A DNA stretch of 25,139 nucleotides from an uncultured Lachnospiraceae bacterium. GTDB lineage: Bacteria; Bacillota; Clostridia; Lachnospirales; Lachnospiraceae. Position 1 is the stretch's first letter. Every line of letters starts with the position of its first letter. Position numbers and translations under genes: made by a program. The stretch is taken from positions 1 through 25,139 of the forward strand of contig CAJTVD010000059.1 in NCBI GenBank assembly GCA_910579495.1. The letters run 5' to 3'. Below the pieces are notes generated by a model that searched no databases, was not told where the DNA came from, and saw nothing but the letters and a program-made list of their open reading frames with translations. Of this stretch, positions 8,075 to 15,880 are shown piece after piece.

Positions 8075-8461
8075 TTACGCAAAACCGAACAATATCGTTT
8101 CTTTTTCCTCTGGTATAAATTTCATAGATTTCAAGCTCTTTATTGCCAATTCAAAATACCTGTTCATTTCTTGTTCTGCATACGCTAAAGCACCTGACTT
8201 GGAAAACAAATCCCTAATTGCATTCATATCCTCATAAGTTAAATTTTCTTTTCCATAATACCGAAGAAGAGTACTGAAATACTCTTTCTGGTTCCGTATA
8301 TATGCATATAATAAAGTTTGCTTAAACTCTGTTATATCAGAGTCAACATTCTTCCCTATATTATCTTCATCTGCATAGATTCCAAGTATGTCATCTTTTA
8401 TTTGAAATGCTATTCCCAGGCTCTCTGCAAAACTTTCTATTATAACTCCATGCCGTTCTTT
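8075..8461 (-). pseudogene. Polyprenyl diphosphate synthase, C-terminal relic
   Basis: Minus-strand translation gives an intact stretch of about 125 residues typical of the C-terminal third of trans-isoprenyl diphosphate synthases. It begins SFAESLGIAFQIKDDILG, where the KDD sequence lies in the position of the second Asp-rich motif that binds the Mg-diphosphate. It continues to a natural-looking end at the TAA at 8075-8077. Upstream, the frame closes at a TGA (8462-8464) and no first Asp-rich motif (DDxxD) is present. The N-terminal two thirds are therefore missing. It lies downstream of the DUF4430-like gene on the same strand. As I recall, polyprenyl synthases and DUF4430 proteins co-occur in Firmicutes clusters, so this may be the last gene of that operon, now broken. 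Non-functional. Confidence 0.78.
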
Positions 8462-8587
8462 TCATCCTCCATGCTACAATACCCTTATTTATTATACATG
8501 GTTTGTTGGCATATGGGAAGGGATCCCCCGGCAAATCCATCCTCAATGGCAGCCCATTCCTGTAGAGAAGGCATCCTGATTTATCCC

Positions 8588-9010
8588 TCATTCATACAAC
8601 AACGTGATGCCATCATAATCACTTACCTGTATCGCATCTATATTTTGTTCCGATGATCTTTTATTATTTATGTAGACATTCCAATGCTTCTTCTCATTTT
8701 GACATTCATTGACCGATGTGATAATCCCATTATCATTCATACCGATCAATATTCCTTCATTCTTATTATTGATTGTTTCCACAACATCACGCATCGTCGG
8801 GGCACTATCCTTAAGAAGCATACTGGCCAGATACATAACGCCCTCCTCTCCCTGTATTGCTATATCTGCCCATACTTCCGCCTTATTATCGCCTTCAAAT
8901 ACCAATGTGTATTCATCCGGCTTTCTATCCGAGTTCTGGATTGCTCCAGCAATAAAAAAGATTGCAATTACTGCTACAGCCGACAAAATAAAAACTTTTA
9001 TTTTTCCCAT
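8588..9010 (-). CDS. Exported DUF4430-like protein
   Basis: A 140-residue protein with a short N-terminal membrane anchor or signal segment (about residues 4-23). The extracellular domain ends in WNVYINNKRSSEQ... and VSDYDGITLLYE, the pattern of the DUF4430 (transcobalamin-C-terminal-like) fold, a small beta domain that ends with a W-x-Y-x-x-N element and a D-x-I-x-x-Y strand. The function of these domains in Firmicutes is not established; ligand or cofactor binding outside the cell is suspected. The ATG at 9010 lies six bases past the permease stop codon, and its GGAG ribosome-binding site is inside the last permease codons, so the two are translationally linked. The polyprenyl synthase relic follows. 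Confidence 0.72.
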   Translation of the reverse strand: MGKIKVFILSAVAVIAIFFIAGAIQNSDRKPDEYTLVFEGDNKAEVWADIAIQGEEGVMYLASMLLKDSAPTMRDVVETINNKNEGILIGMNDNGIITSVNECQNEKKHWNVYINNKRSSEQNIDAIQVSDYDGITLLYE

Positions 9011-9016
9011 ATTCCT

Positions 9017-11455
9017 TTACTCCTTATATCTGATTTTTTCAACTGCGGATTGTTTCTCCAACAGATCACTGCACCTGTTGGCAATGAACCATTGCAGAAA
9101 CCAAAGCACTGCTGCGAGCAACAGGCTTTCCATTATGGGGAAGTAATATACAGCATAATCCGCCTGTTTTTTGAACATAAGGAATGCTATATATCCCGCA
9201 GGATAGCCTATTGCCATCCCTATTATGGATGAAACAGCCACAATGTAAAAACTTTCAAATTGTAACAGCCTTTTTTCCTGCCGCAATGTAAGCCCTATTG
9301 CCTCCAATATGCCCAATTCTTTCTTCCTGGACAAAACATTCGTAAATGTTGTATTCGCTAAATTAAAGACAACGATCAGGAACAGGATCATTAAAAAACC
9401 ATGGGAAACAGCTGAGACCATATTTTTCTGTTCCTCAAGCTCCCTCTTTAAATCCATATAAGAAACGAGAGTTATATCTTCTCTCCCGCCCAGCATTTCC
9501 TGTAATTCTGTTTTAAGCTCCTGCCCTCCCTGGCTGCCTGCTGATATGACAATTCTCTGTATACGGGTATCCATGCCTAAATGTCCTAACAGGTTCTGGT
9601 GGACGATCAGATCGCATCCCGATGCCTTGTATCCCCGGTAAGTGATATTGTTGGAAACAATGGCTGATACGCTTACTGCAAATTTACTTCCATCCGATTT
9701 ATTGAAATACAGCACATCCCCCGGAGACAGATTGGATATGCCATCATCAACGGCTATGATATAATTGCCTGTTTCCAGCAGCCCGGAATCAAATGTCCCG
9801 GCAGTTATATACTTTTCGGCACCTTCCAAAAATTCACTGTCGTATCCATACAGGATAGAGCCAATATCTTCATATCCTATCCCCAGCTCCATATATTCCT
9901 CCGGCAGCTCAATATGGTTTTCCGCGGATTGTTCTGCCCACCAGATACGTTCATACATGATTGTATGATAATTTTCTATTTCCTCATAATTGTCCAATTC
10001 ATGAAGGAAGTCCGCATCCAGCAGGTCTATGTGTTCCCTGCCTCTTGAAACCGTATCAGAAATCTGTATGCTGTAGTCCCCTCCTATCGTCAGGTCCGCC
10101 AGGCTGTCTAAGTTCATGCTTCCTATGATGCTGCCTGCCACAATAAACAGAATAAATGTTGAGGCCACAGAAAGGATATTAAAGGCTAATTTTCTCTTAT
10201 ACCTGGAAATATAGGTATATGCCAGATATTTTATGCTGATTTTATCTGCCAGCTTTCCCCCATTTCTGTTTTTGATATTTACCGGATTGTAATGATAAGC
10301 CCCTGTCACGGATATCTGCATCATTTTTCGCAGGGGAGAGCCTGATGCGAACAGGACGATAAAATATCCTATGGCCGCAGCCGTTACAAAAGAGAGTACC
10401 GGAATGTCTGTAACAATCTCTGGCATGCCCCTGTTCATCTTATTTGTAAGAGGAACCACACAAAAACTCATGCCTGCCCCGACGGCAATGCCTGCCATGA
10501 TGCCCAGCGTACCCAGGATCAGTGATCCATAAAGGACAAACATCCTTAACTGCAGGTCCGTTGCTCCTATTGCTTTGAATATCCCATATATTTTTATATT
10601 CTGTCCGAAATAGATATTGTAAATGTTAAGCACAACTATTATGGCTATAAAAAGGATAAAGCATATGATGACTGCCAGCCCGAAAACATCCTGTATTTCA
10701 ATGCCGAACGCATCCAGGTATGCAGTATTATAATTGATATTTTCCTCACGGATTCCCATGGCAAGTGCCAGGTCTTCCACCTGTTTCCTGCATTCAAAAT
10801 TTGATCCCAGGCGTATTTTCACATTGCAGGAAATTTTCTCTGATATACTTTCCAAAAAATCTCTGTCTAAAATAACATAAGAAATGTTACCTGCCCTCAG
10901 CGATTCTATATCGCCCAGGATACCCACAATCTGAAAATCCTTTTCTATCTGGCGGACTTCTCCGGTATCTATGTCCGCTATGTTAAATGACAAACGGATC
11001 TTTGCACCCGGTTCAGCCCCCAATCCCAATGTTTCCATAACCCACTTGTCCATAACAATTTCATCTTCTCCCTGGGGCATATGTCCTGCATAAAGATGAT
11101 AAACTTTTTCCAGATCTTCAAAAGCAACAACCTGCGGCGAAATATAACTGCTGACAATACCTGTATTGACAATCTGCACATCATCAGCCTTGTATGTGAT
11201 ATAACTCCCGCAAATATCATGGCTCTTCCCTATTCTTTCAAGCTGCCATATCCCCACACCCATATATTCCGCATGATATTCCCCTTCCTTTTCCAGAGCC
11301 TCCTTTTTTTCCAGGCTCCTGTAACTGTTCCAGTATATGATCACGCTGAAAATAAGGCATACTGACAACATAACTGTGAATATGATCAGTAAACTTCTGC
11401 GTTTATTATAAAAGATATTTTTTATGGCAAGATGCCACATGGTTCCGTTCTTCAT
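9017..11455 (-). CDS. ABC transporter permease with two FtsX-type domains
   Basis: An 812-residue permease of the MacB/LolC-like (FtsX, COG0577) class. The layout is an N-terminal helix (about 18-40), a large extracellular domain, three helices near 260-375, another single helix near 430, a second extracellular domain, and three C-terminal helices ending near 800. This is the duplicated 4+4 arrangement. Such permeases do not move substrates across the bilayer in the classical way but transmit ATPase motion to extracytoplasmic domains, typically to extrude peptides or lipids. I favour the ATG at 11455 (GGAG upstream) over the TTG at 11503, which lies inside the ATPase gene. It is coupled to the ATPase gene upstream and the DUF4430-like gene downstream. 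Cargo unknown; antimicrobial-peptide or lipoprotein handling is plausible. Confidence 0.87.
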   Translation of the reverse strand: MKNGTMWHLAIKNIFYNKRRSLLIIFTVMLSVCLIFSVIIYWNSYRSLEKKEALEKEGEYHAEYMGVGIWQLERIGKSHDICGSYITYKADDVQIVNTGIVSSYISPQVVAFEDLEKVYHLYAGHMPQGEDEIVMDKWVMETLGLGAEPGAKIRLSFNIADIDTGEVRQIEKDFQIVGILGDIESLRAGNISYVILDRDFLESISEKISCNVKIRLGSNFECRKQVEDLALAMGIREENINYNTAYLDAFGIEIQDVFGLAVIICFILFIAIIVVLNIYNIYFGQNIKIYGIFKAIGATDLQLRMFVLYGSLILGTLGIMAGIAVGAGMSFCVVPLTNKMNRGMPEIVTDIPVLSFVTAAAIGYFIVLFASGSPLRKMMQISVTGAYHYNPVNIKNRNGGKLADKISIKYLAYTYISRYKRKLAFNILSVASTFILFIVAGSIIGSMNLDSLADLTIGGDYSIQISDTVSRGREHIDLLDADFLHELDNYEEIENYHTIMYERIWWAEQSAENHIELPEEYMELGIGYEDIGSILYGYDSEFLEGAEKYITAGTFDSGLLETGNYIIAVDDGISNLSPGDVLYFNKSDGSKFAVSVSAIVSNNITYRGYKASGCDLIVHQNLLGHLGMDTRIQRIVISAGSQGGQELKTELQEMLGGREDITLVSYMDLKRELEEQKNMVSAVSHGFLMILFLIVVFNLANTTFTNVLSRKKELGILEAIGLTLRQEKRLLQFESFYIVAVSSIIGMAIGYPAGYIAFLMFKKQADYAVYYFPIMESLLLAAVLWFLQWFIANRCSDLLEKQSAVEKIRYKE

Positions 11456-11471
11456 TTTCGTTTCCACTCCA

Positions 11472-12143
11472 TCATCTTTTTTGGGTAACCGCAGCCCCGT
11501 CAACTACCCTTATGATTGTGTCTGCCTTCCCTGCAAGCATCTCGTTGTGGGTGACAATCAGCAATGTCTGGCCAAACCTTTTACATACATCCAATAATAG
11601 CCGGAATACCTTGCCGCCTGTCTTACTGTCTAAATTCCCTGTCGGTTCATCTGCCAAAACGATTGACGGTTTCAGGACCAGTGCCCTGGCGATTGCCACA
11701 CGCTGCTGCTGCCCTCCGGAGAGTTCTTCCGGAAAACTATTTTTTTTAGCAGACAATTCCAGACGCTCCAACAGTTCACATGCGAATGCTTTGTCTAATG
11801 ATTTTCCGTCAATCCCTACGGGCAGGATGATATTTTCCCATACATTCAGAAAAGGCATCAGATTATAGGATTGAAAAATAAATCCGATATTCCGGCGTCT
11901 GAACACAGTCAGGTTCTTTCCTTCATCATAAATAGATGTCCCTTTAATAAAGACCTTTCCGGCATCCGGCTTATCCAGGCCGCCGAGCAGGTTCAGCAAG
12001 GTACTCTTACCCGCACCCGATTGTCCTATGATAGAAACGTATTCCCCCTTACTTATACTGATATTTACATGGTCGACGGCTTTGGTCACTGTTCCGTTAT
12101 GGCTGTAATACTTTGACAAGTCTGTTGTTTTTAAAATTTCCAT
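11472..12143 (-). CDS. ABC transporter ATPase, MacB/LolD type
   Basis: A 223-residue cytoplasmic ATPase with all motifs in place: Walker A GQSGAGKST (residues 40-48), Q-loop Gln91, signature LSGGQQQ (141-147), Walker B IVLADEP with catalytic Glu166, D-loop and switch His199 in THN. The spacing and the sequence ADEPTGNLDS are characteristic of the LolD/MacB/FtsE group, which pairs with FtsX-type permeases such as the one encoded next. I chose the ATG at 12143, where homology starts (MEILKTTDLSKYY) and AGGAAAGG precedes; an upstream reading to 12206 adds a non-conserved leader. A 160-base leader carrying two stem-loops separates it from the kinase gene, so it may be differentially expressed from the regulatory genes. 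Confidence 0.92.
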   Translation of the reverse strand: MEILKTTDLSKYYSHNGTVTKAVDHVNISISKGEYVSIIGQSGAGKSTLLNLLGGLDKPDAGKVFIKGTSIYDEGKNLTVFRRRNIGFIFQSYNLMPFLNVWENIILPVGIDGKSLDKAFACELLERLELSAKKNSFPEELSGGQQQRVAIARALVLKPSIVLADEPTGNLDSKTGGKVFRLLLDVCKRFGQTLLIVTHNEMLAGKADTIIRVVDGAAVTQKR

Positions 12144-12229
12144 ACCTTTCCTCACACTCCATTTCCTATCCATTAGGATATCATCCATTTCACAACAAAC
12201 AGACAACGGGGAAAAAAATAATAAACAAC

Positions 12230-12254
12230 GGGCAGCACGCTCCGCGAACTGCCC
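12230..12254 (-). terminator. Leader hairpin ahead of the ABC operon
   Basis: On the minus strand GGGCAG pairs with CTGCCC (12249-12254 and 12230-12235), with an inner CGC/GCG stem and a 3-base loop. A T-rich run (GTTGTTTATTATTTTTTT) follows. It directly follows the terminator of the kinase gene and precedes the ATPase gene, so it may be a second terminator or an attenuator. Confidence 0.5.
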
Positions 12255-12261
12255 TTATGTT

Positions 12262-12288
12262 AAAAAAAGAAGCTGCTTTCACAGCTTC
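12262..12288 (-). terminator. Rho-independent terminator after the HisKA kinase gene
   Basis: On the minus strand GAAGCTG (12288-12282) pairs with CAGCTTC (12275-12269) around a 6-base loop, followed at once by seven Ts (12268-12262). It lies 15 bases past the kinase stop codon. This is a textbook intrinsic terminator that should separate the two-component genes from the ABC genes. Confidence 0.85.
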
Positions 12289-12302
12289 CTCTTTGCCATA
12301 TG

Positions 12303-13463
12303 TTATTTCACCTGAAATGTTGCCCTTGCCATGCCCCCGCCCTCGGAACGGTTTTCCACGGTGAGCTTCCCTCCGTGTTTTTCACAGCATATCCGGCTGA
12401 TATACAATCCAATCCCCAGATGCTGCAGGCCAGTTTTCTGATGCCCTCCCCCGGCCTGGTGTATGTCTTCTGGCAGTGAAAATCCCTGAGGATATCCTTT
12501 TCCATCATCCGCCACTTCCAACGCCAGGCTGTCTCCGTCGAGGATAAAGCGGACTGAGACATTCTCATTTGCAAACCGCAGGGCATTGGATATCAGGTTT
12601 TCTGCCACTTCAAGGACAAATCCGGCATCTGCCTGGAAATCTTTATCAGCATATACCGGAAGGAATGTCACATTTCTCCCATACTCTTCCCCCAACACCC
12701 CGGCCGACATCCGTATCCTGGTTTCCAGCTGTTTCAGGCTTGTCGGTTCCCAAACCGCTTCCCTGGTCTCCAACCCGGACAATATGCGCATCGTTTCCAC
12801 AAAACGGTTTATTCTGTCAATCTGCTCCATCCCTTCCTGCAGCATTTCTTCTGTCTTCTCCTGGCTTAATGCACTCCCTGGCAAAAATTCCAGCATCATT
12901 TCCTGATATCCCCGCAGGGTAGCAAGCGGTGTGCGGATATCATGGGCTATAGCTGCACGGAGCATCTTTTCTGCTTCCACCATACGCCACATCTTCCGGT
13001 TATTAGACTCCAGTTCTGTACGCATCTTTTCAAATTCCGCACATAATTGTCCCAGTTCATCATGATTCTCATAGTTGATATGAAAGTCAAGGTTATTCTC
13101 CTCAATCTGCCTTGAGGCAGCCTTTAACTCCTGCAAAGGCTTCTGTATCTTGTTACGGTAAAACAACAGTACGGCGATCACGATTCCGGGGACAGAGAAT
13201 ACCAGAAATCCATATACGAGAATAAAATCACACAGTTCTAAAAGAAACCTGCCCTGCCCTGACCTGATATATAAATCCGGCTTGGCAGGCAGATTCCCAT
13301 CATAATATACGGAACCGTCACTGATTTCCTTTGCAGACTGCACCTGAACTCCGAAAGCCGCTGCTCCATAAGCTGCTATCCACAGCAGAAGGCTCACGAA
13401 AAGGCTGATAAAAATATATAGGATGACAGACTTTCTGATTGACAGGTTTCTTAATTTATCCAT
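12303..13463 (-). CDS. HisKA sensor histidine kinase
   Basis: A 386-residue transmembrane kinase. Two helices (about residues 12-36 and 78-102) bracket a short 40-residue extracytoplasmic loop. A HAMP linker follows (about 103-155), then HisKA with the H-box AIAHDIRTPLATL (His174), and a HATPase_c domain with N-box ENLISNALRF (Asn293), G1 box DDGKG (319-323) and a GIGLYISR G2 box. The small sensor loop suggests a membrane or peptide signal, as in kinases that act with ABC transporters. Its ATG at 13463 lies inside the last codons of the response regulator gene (13-base overlap), so the pair is translationally coupled. A strong terminator follows. The adjacent ATPase/permease genes on the same strand are its likely targets. 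Confidence 0.92.
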   Translation of the reverse strand: MDKLRNLSIRKSVILYIFISLFVSLLLWIAAYGAAAFGVQVQSAKEISDGSVYYDGNLPAKPDLYIRSGQGRFLLELCDFILVYGFLVFSVPGIVIAVLLFYRNKIQKPLQELKAASRQIEENNLDFHINYENHDELGQLCAEFEKMRTELESNNRKMWRMVEAEKMLRAAIAHDIRTPLATLRGYQEMMLEFLPGSALSQEKTEEMLQEGMEQIDRINRFVETMRILSGLETREAVWEPTSLKQLETRIRMSAGVLGEEYGRNVTFLPVYADKDFQADAGFVLEVAENLISNALRFANENVSVRFILDGDSLALEVADDGKGYPQGFSLPEDIHQAGGGHQKTGLQHLGIGLYISRICCEKHGGKLTVENRSEGGGMARATFQVK

Positions 13464-14125
13464 TTATAGCCCACTCCCCAAACCGTTTCAATATAATCCC
13501 TCTGTGTATGCTGCGCCAGCTTTTTCCGAATCCGCCGGACTAGCTCTGTAATACTGCGGCTGTCACCCTCTGCATCGCAGCCGCAGATTCTCTCATAAAT
13601 CTGCTCCCTGTCAAATACCTGCCCCGGATGCATGGACAAAAATTCAATAATTGCATACTCTGTCTTTGTAAGTTCTATTGTCCCGCTTTCTACTTCTACC
13701 TCCCTGGCGGTATAATCTATCATCATTCCATTGCGTGAATAATATTTTGTATTCCGCTGCCGGCGTTCTTCCCGGTTCAGATGGGCTGTTATCCTTGCTT
13801 CCAGTTCCTTCAAACTAAACGGTTTTAATATATAGTCATCCCCGCCGGACAGCAAACCGTTTACCCTGTCCTGCTCATCCACTCTTGCCGTGAGAAAAAG
13901 AATCGGACAGGATACCTTATTCCGGATCTGTCTGCATACTTCCAACCCGTCCATATCCGGCATGTTGATATCCAACAAAATCAAGTCCATTCTGTCACGG
14001 CATTTCTCTAATGCCTCTATGCCAGTAGCCGCACTCCGCACATCATAGTTCTTCATGGTAAAATAATTCTCCAGCATTTTCACTAATGCCCTGTCATCGT
14101 CTACGACCAAAAGTTTATACTTCAT
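13451..14125 (-). CDS. OmpR/PhoB-family response regulator
   Basis: A 224-residue regulator. The receiver domain (1-120) shows acidic residues in VVDDD, phosphoacceptor Asp52 in LLDINMPDMDG, Thr79 and Lys101 in LKPF. The C-terminal winged helix (about 130-224) shows LTKTEYAIIEFL, a basic recognition region SITELVRRIRKKL, and the closing YIETVWGVGYKW. A strong ribosome-binding site (AGAGGAGG) precedes the ATG at 14125. The stop codon lies within the start of the partner kinase gene. A possible -10 element (TATACT on the minus strand, 14170-14175) sits about 45 bases upstream, with only a weak -35, so a dedicated promoter in 14126-14330 is likely but unproven. It probably controls the ABC/DUF4430-like genes downstream. 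Confidence 0.93.
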   Translation of the reverse strand: MKYKLLVVDDDRALVKMLENYFTMKNYDVRSAATGIEALEKCRDRMDLILLDINMPDMDGLEVCRQIRNKVSCPILFLTARVDEQDRVNGLLSGGDDYILKPFSLKELEARITAHLNREERRQRNTKYYSRNGMMIDYTAREVEVESGTIELTKTEYAIIEFLSMHPGQVFDREQIYERICGCDAEGDSRSITELVRRIRKKLAQHTQRDYIETVWGVGYKWIN

Positions 14126-14330
14126 GTTTTCCTCCTCTATACATATTTATATCGAAGATTTTTCTACAAAGTATAGACAGTATTCCCGACGTTCAGATTT
14201 TTTCCAAAAAGACAGATAAGCTTCAGGACGCTTTTCCTGTGGCAGTACTTTCAAATGGCTGGTACGCCATGCACCCCCAATGTTTGCCCTGTTATAATGT
14301 TAAAAGAAAAATTATGAATCTAGTCAAGCA

Positions 14331-14550
14331 TTACTGATATGCAGGTTTACAAAAAAAGATTGCTGCTCCGGCGCTACAAATAAATAATCCCAACAATGGA
14401 TGAATCCCATTTGTAACGGGCTTAAACACTGAATCACCGACTCCGGCCTGTACCACAAAATAGAAACAGAACGCGCCCAAATACCCGGCAACTGGATTTT
14501 TCACAACGGAGGCGCAAAGCTGCCTTGCAAACCCTAACACCACACATGCT
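14331..14550 (-). pseudogene. Possible C-terminal relic of a membrane protein
   Basis: In the minus strand just before the IS110 remnant, an open frame ends at a TAA (14331-14333). It encodes two hydrophobic stretches, VAGYLGAFCFYFVVQA and HPLLGLFICSAGAAIFF, joined by a short polar loop. This looks like the tail of a polytopic membrane protein such as an ABC-2 permease. The frame continues upstream only as antisense of the transposase, so the rest would have been removed by the element. The plus strand here has stops in the transposase frame (14401-14403, 14461-14463), so it is not part of the transposase. Support is composition only; no family was recognised. Confidence 0.3.
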
Positions 14551-15063
14551 GCCACAGCCCATTCTGGGGAAAAATATGCCCAGGCCAAGTATAATGCCCT
14601 GCATGCCGCAGCAGAAGATGCCGACATCTTTGGTAGGGTGCTGAAAAGCAACACTGTCCACATCCGGCTCTACATAGACTCCTACTGGGAGTACCAGAAA
14701 CGCCTTGACACAATCATAGATGTACTCCTTGCTTCTGTTGATTGCCTGAAAAGAGATCCGGTCTATGAACACATCCAACTAGTCCAATCGCTGCGGGGTA
14801 TTGGCTTCATGAGCACAGTGGTCCTGGTCGCAGAAATGGGAAACTTTGACCTGTTTTCCTCCCCAAAGAAACTGTATGCCTACTCCGACCTAAATCCTGT
14901 CCGGGAAGTTCAATGGGGATAAGGTACAATGCCAAAAAAGGAACCAGCCTCGCCAGGCGCATCCTGCATATGGTATCACTCAATAACCTTAAGGTAGACA
15001 CGGTCAACGAGATGCCCATAAATCCGGTCATCCACAGCTATTATGCCGACATTGATATTTTTT
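14545..15063 (+). pseudogene. IS110-family transposase remnant, frameshifted
   Basis: The plus strand encodes part of an IS110-family DEDD transposase. The middle section (HIRLYIDSYWEYQKRL...) is followed by the C-terminal Transposase_20 region, seen in QLVQSLRGIGFMSTVVLVAE and FDLFSSPKKLYAYSDLNPV. At about 14900 the frame shifts: the continuing homology SGKFNGIRYNAKKGTSLARR is in another frame, and the first frame stops at 14920-14922. The N-terminal RuvC-like half and the last roughly 60 residues are missing. The 3' part overlaps the last codons of the methyltransferase gene on the other strand. It is a dead fragment, truncated on both sides. Confidence 0.82.
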
Positions 15064-15804
15064 ATCTGGACTTTTAACCTTTTTGGTAAATTCATAAAGT
15101 CCTATTCCAACAGCTAAAGATAAATTAAGGGAATCTATCTCTTTTGAATGAGGAATTAGTATGCTTTTCCCCACATCTAACCAACCATCATCTAACCCTG
15201 TAGCTTCATTTCCAAAAACCAAAGAAAACGGCACATTTTCGGGATAAATTTCATCTAAGGCCACTGCCCCTTTTAACATAAACGGATATATTTTTCTTTC
15301 ATTGCCATATTTTTTGTAATATTCTTCAAAAGAGCTAAAGCTTTGAAAATTTATATGAAAAAGAGCTCCCATAGTAGCACGTACAACTTTGGGGCTAAAA
15401 ATATCTACCGCAGGTTCAATTACCGCTAAGTCATGAATCCCAAATCCAACACATGTACGAATAATAGTTCCCATATTTCCGCTATCACTCGGATTTACAA
15501 GTACGACGTGATTTCTATTATGAACCAATTCGCAACTATATTTTCGAAAAACCCCGATTAACAAACAGTTATCTTTATCTCTAATCCTTTCTATAATATG
15601 GTCATTTATTGTAATATCAATATTATTTTTTTCACAAATGTCATATACTTTTTTCCTATTTTCTTTTGAAACATTCGTATGCAGAAGAACCATTTCCACA
15701 TATTGTACTTTATTTTGTAAAAGTTCAAATGTAGGAAACATACTAAAAGTATATGAATGACTGTTCTTTTTATTATATTTTTTCAATTCCTTATTTGAAA
15801 TCAT
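15028..15804 (-). CDS. TrmH/SpoU-family RNA 2'-O-methyltransferase
   Basis: A 258-residue SPOUT-class RNA ribose methyltransferase. The three SpoU motifs are clear: motif 1 NPSDSGNMGTIIRTC (residues 104-118, Arg116 catalytic type), motif 2 VFGNEATGL (196-204) and motif 3 IPHSKEIDSLNLSLAVGI (217-234). These form the knotted AdoMet site. The N-terminal about 85 residues fit a substrate-binding domain. Substrate is probably rRNA or tRNA; relatives include avilamycin- and thiostrepton-resistance enzymes as well as housekeeping ones. I prefer the ATG at 15804 (GGAGAG just upstream) over the ATG at 15816, which would lie almost at the transcription start. The gene is markedly AT-rich compared with its neighbours, suggesting transfer. 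Its last eight or so codons lie within antisense IS110 sequence. Confidence 0.88.
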   Translation of the reverse strand: MISNKELKKYNKKNSHSYTFSMFPTFELLQNKVQYVEMVLLHTNVSKENRKKVYDICEKNNIDITINDHIIERIRDKDNCLLIGVFRKYSCELVHNRNHVVLVNPSDSGNMGTIIRTCVGFGIHDLAVIEPAVDIFSPKVVRATMGALFHINFQSFSSFEEYYKKYGNERKIYPFMLKGAVALDEIYPENVPFSLVFGNEATGLDDGWLDVGKSILIPHSKEIDSLNLSLAVGIGLYEFTKKVKSPDKKYQCRHNSCG

Positions 15805-15822
15805 ATCTCTCTCCATTTTTCA

Positions 15823-15831
15823 ATTATATCA
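15823..15831 (-). promoter_or_regulatory. Extended -10 promoter of the methyltransferase gene
   Basis: On the minus strand TGATATAAT is a perfect extended -10 element (TG-N-TATAAT) 19 bases upstream of the chosen ATG. No strong -35 is at the right distance, which is common for extended -10 promoters. It implies a leader of about a dozen bases and supports the start at 15804. Confidence 0.65.
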
Positions 15832-15880
15832 CGCTTGCTTACTACTATTTTAAACAATTATTGTTTTCTCCCAATATTCT

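Noticed and set aside
8485..8574. Minus-strand 29-residue ORF (MPSLQEWAAIEDGFAGG...) considered as a peptide precursor
   Set aside because: It has no properly spaced ribosome-binding site, no recognisable leader/core structure and lies in decayed sequence between the DUF4430-like gene and the polyprenyl synthase relic.
9017..12143. Assigning the ABC transporter as BceAB-type bacitracin resistance
   Set aside because: The permease has a duplicated 4+4 FtsX layout with two large extracellular domains, not the ten-helix BceB layout, and the kinase has a HAMP domain and a loop unlike BceS.
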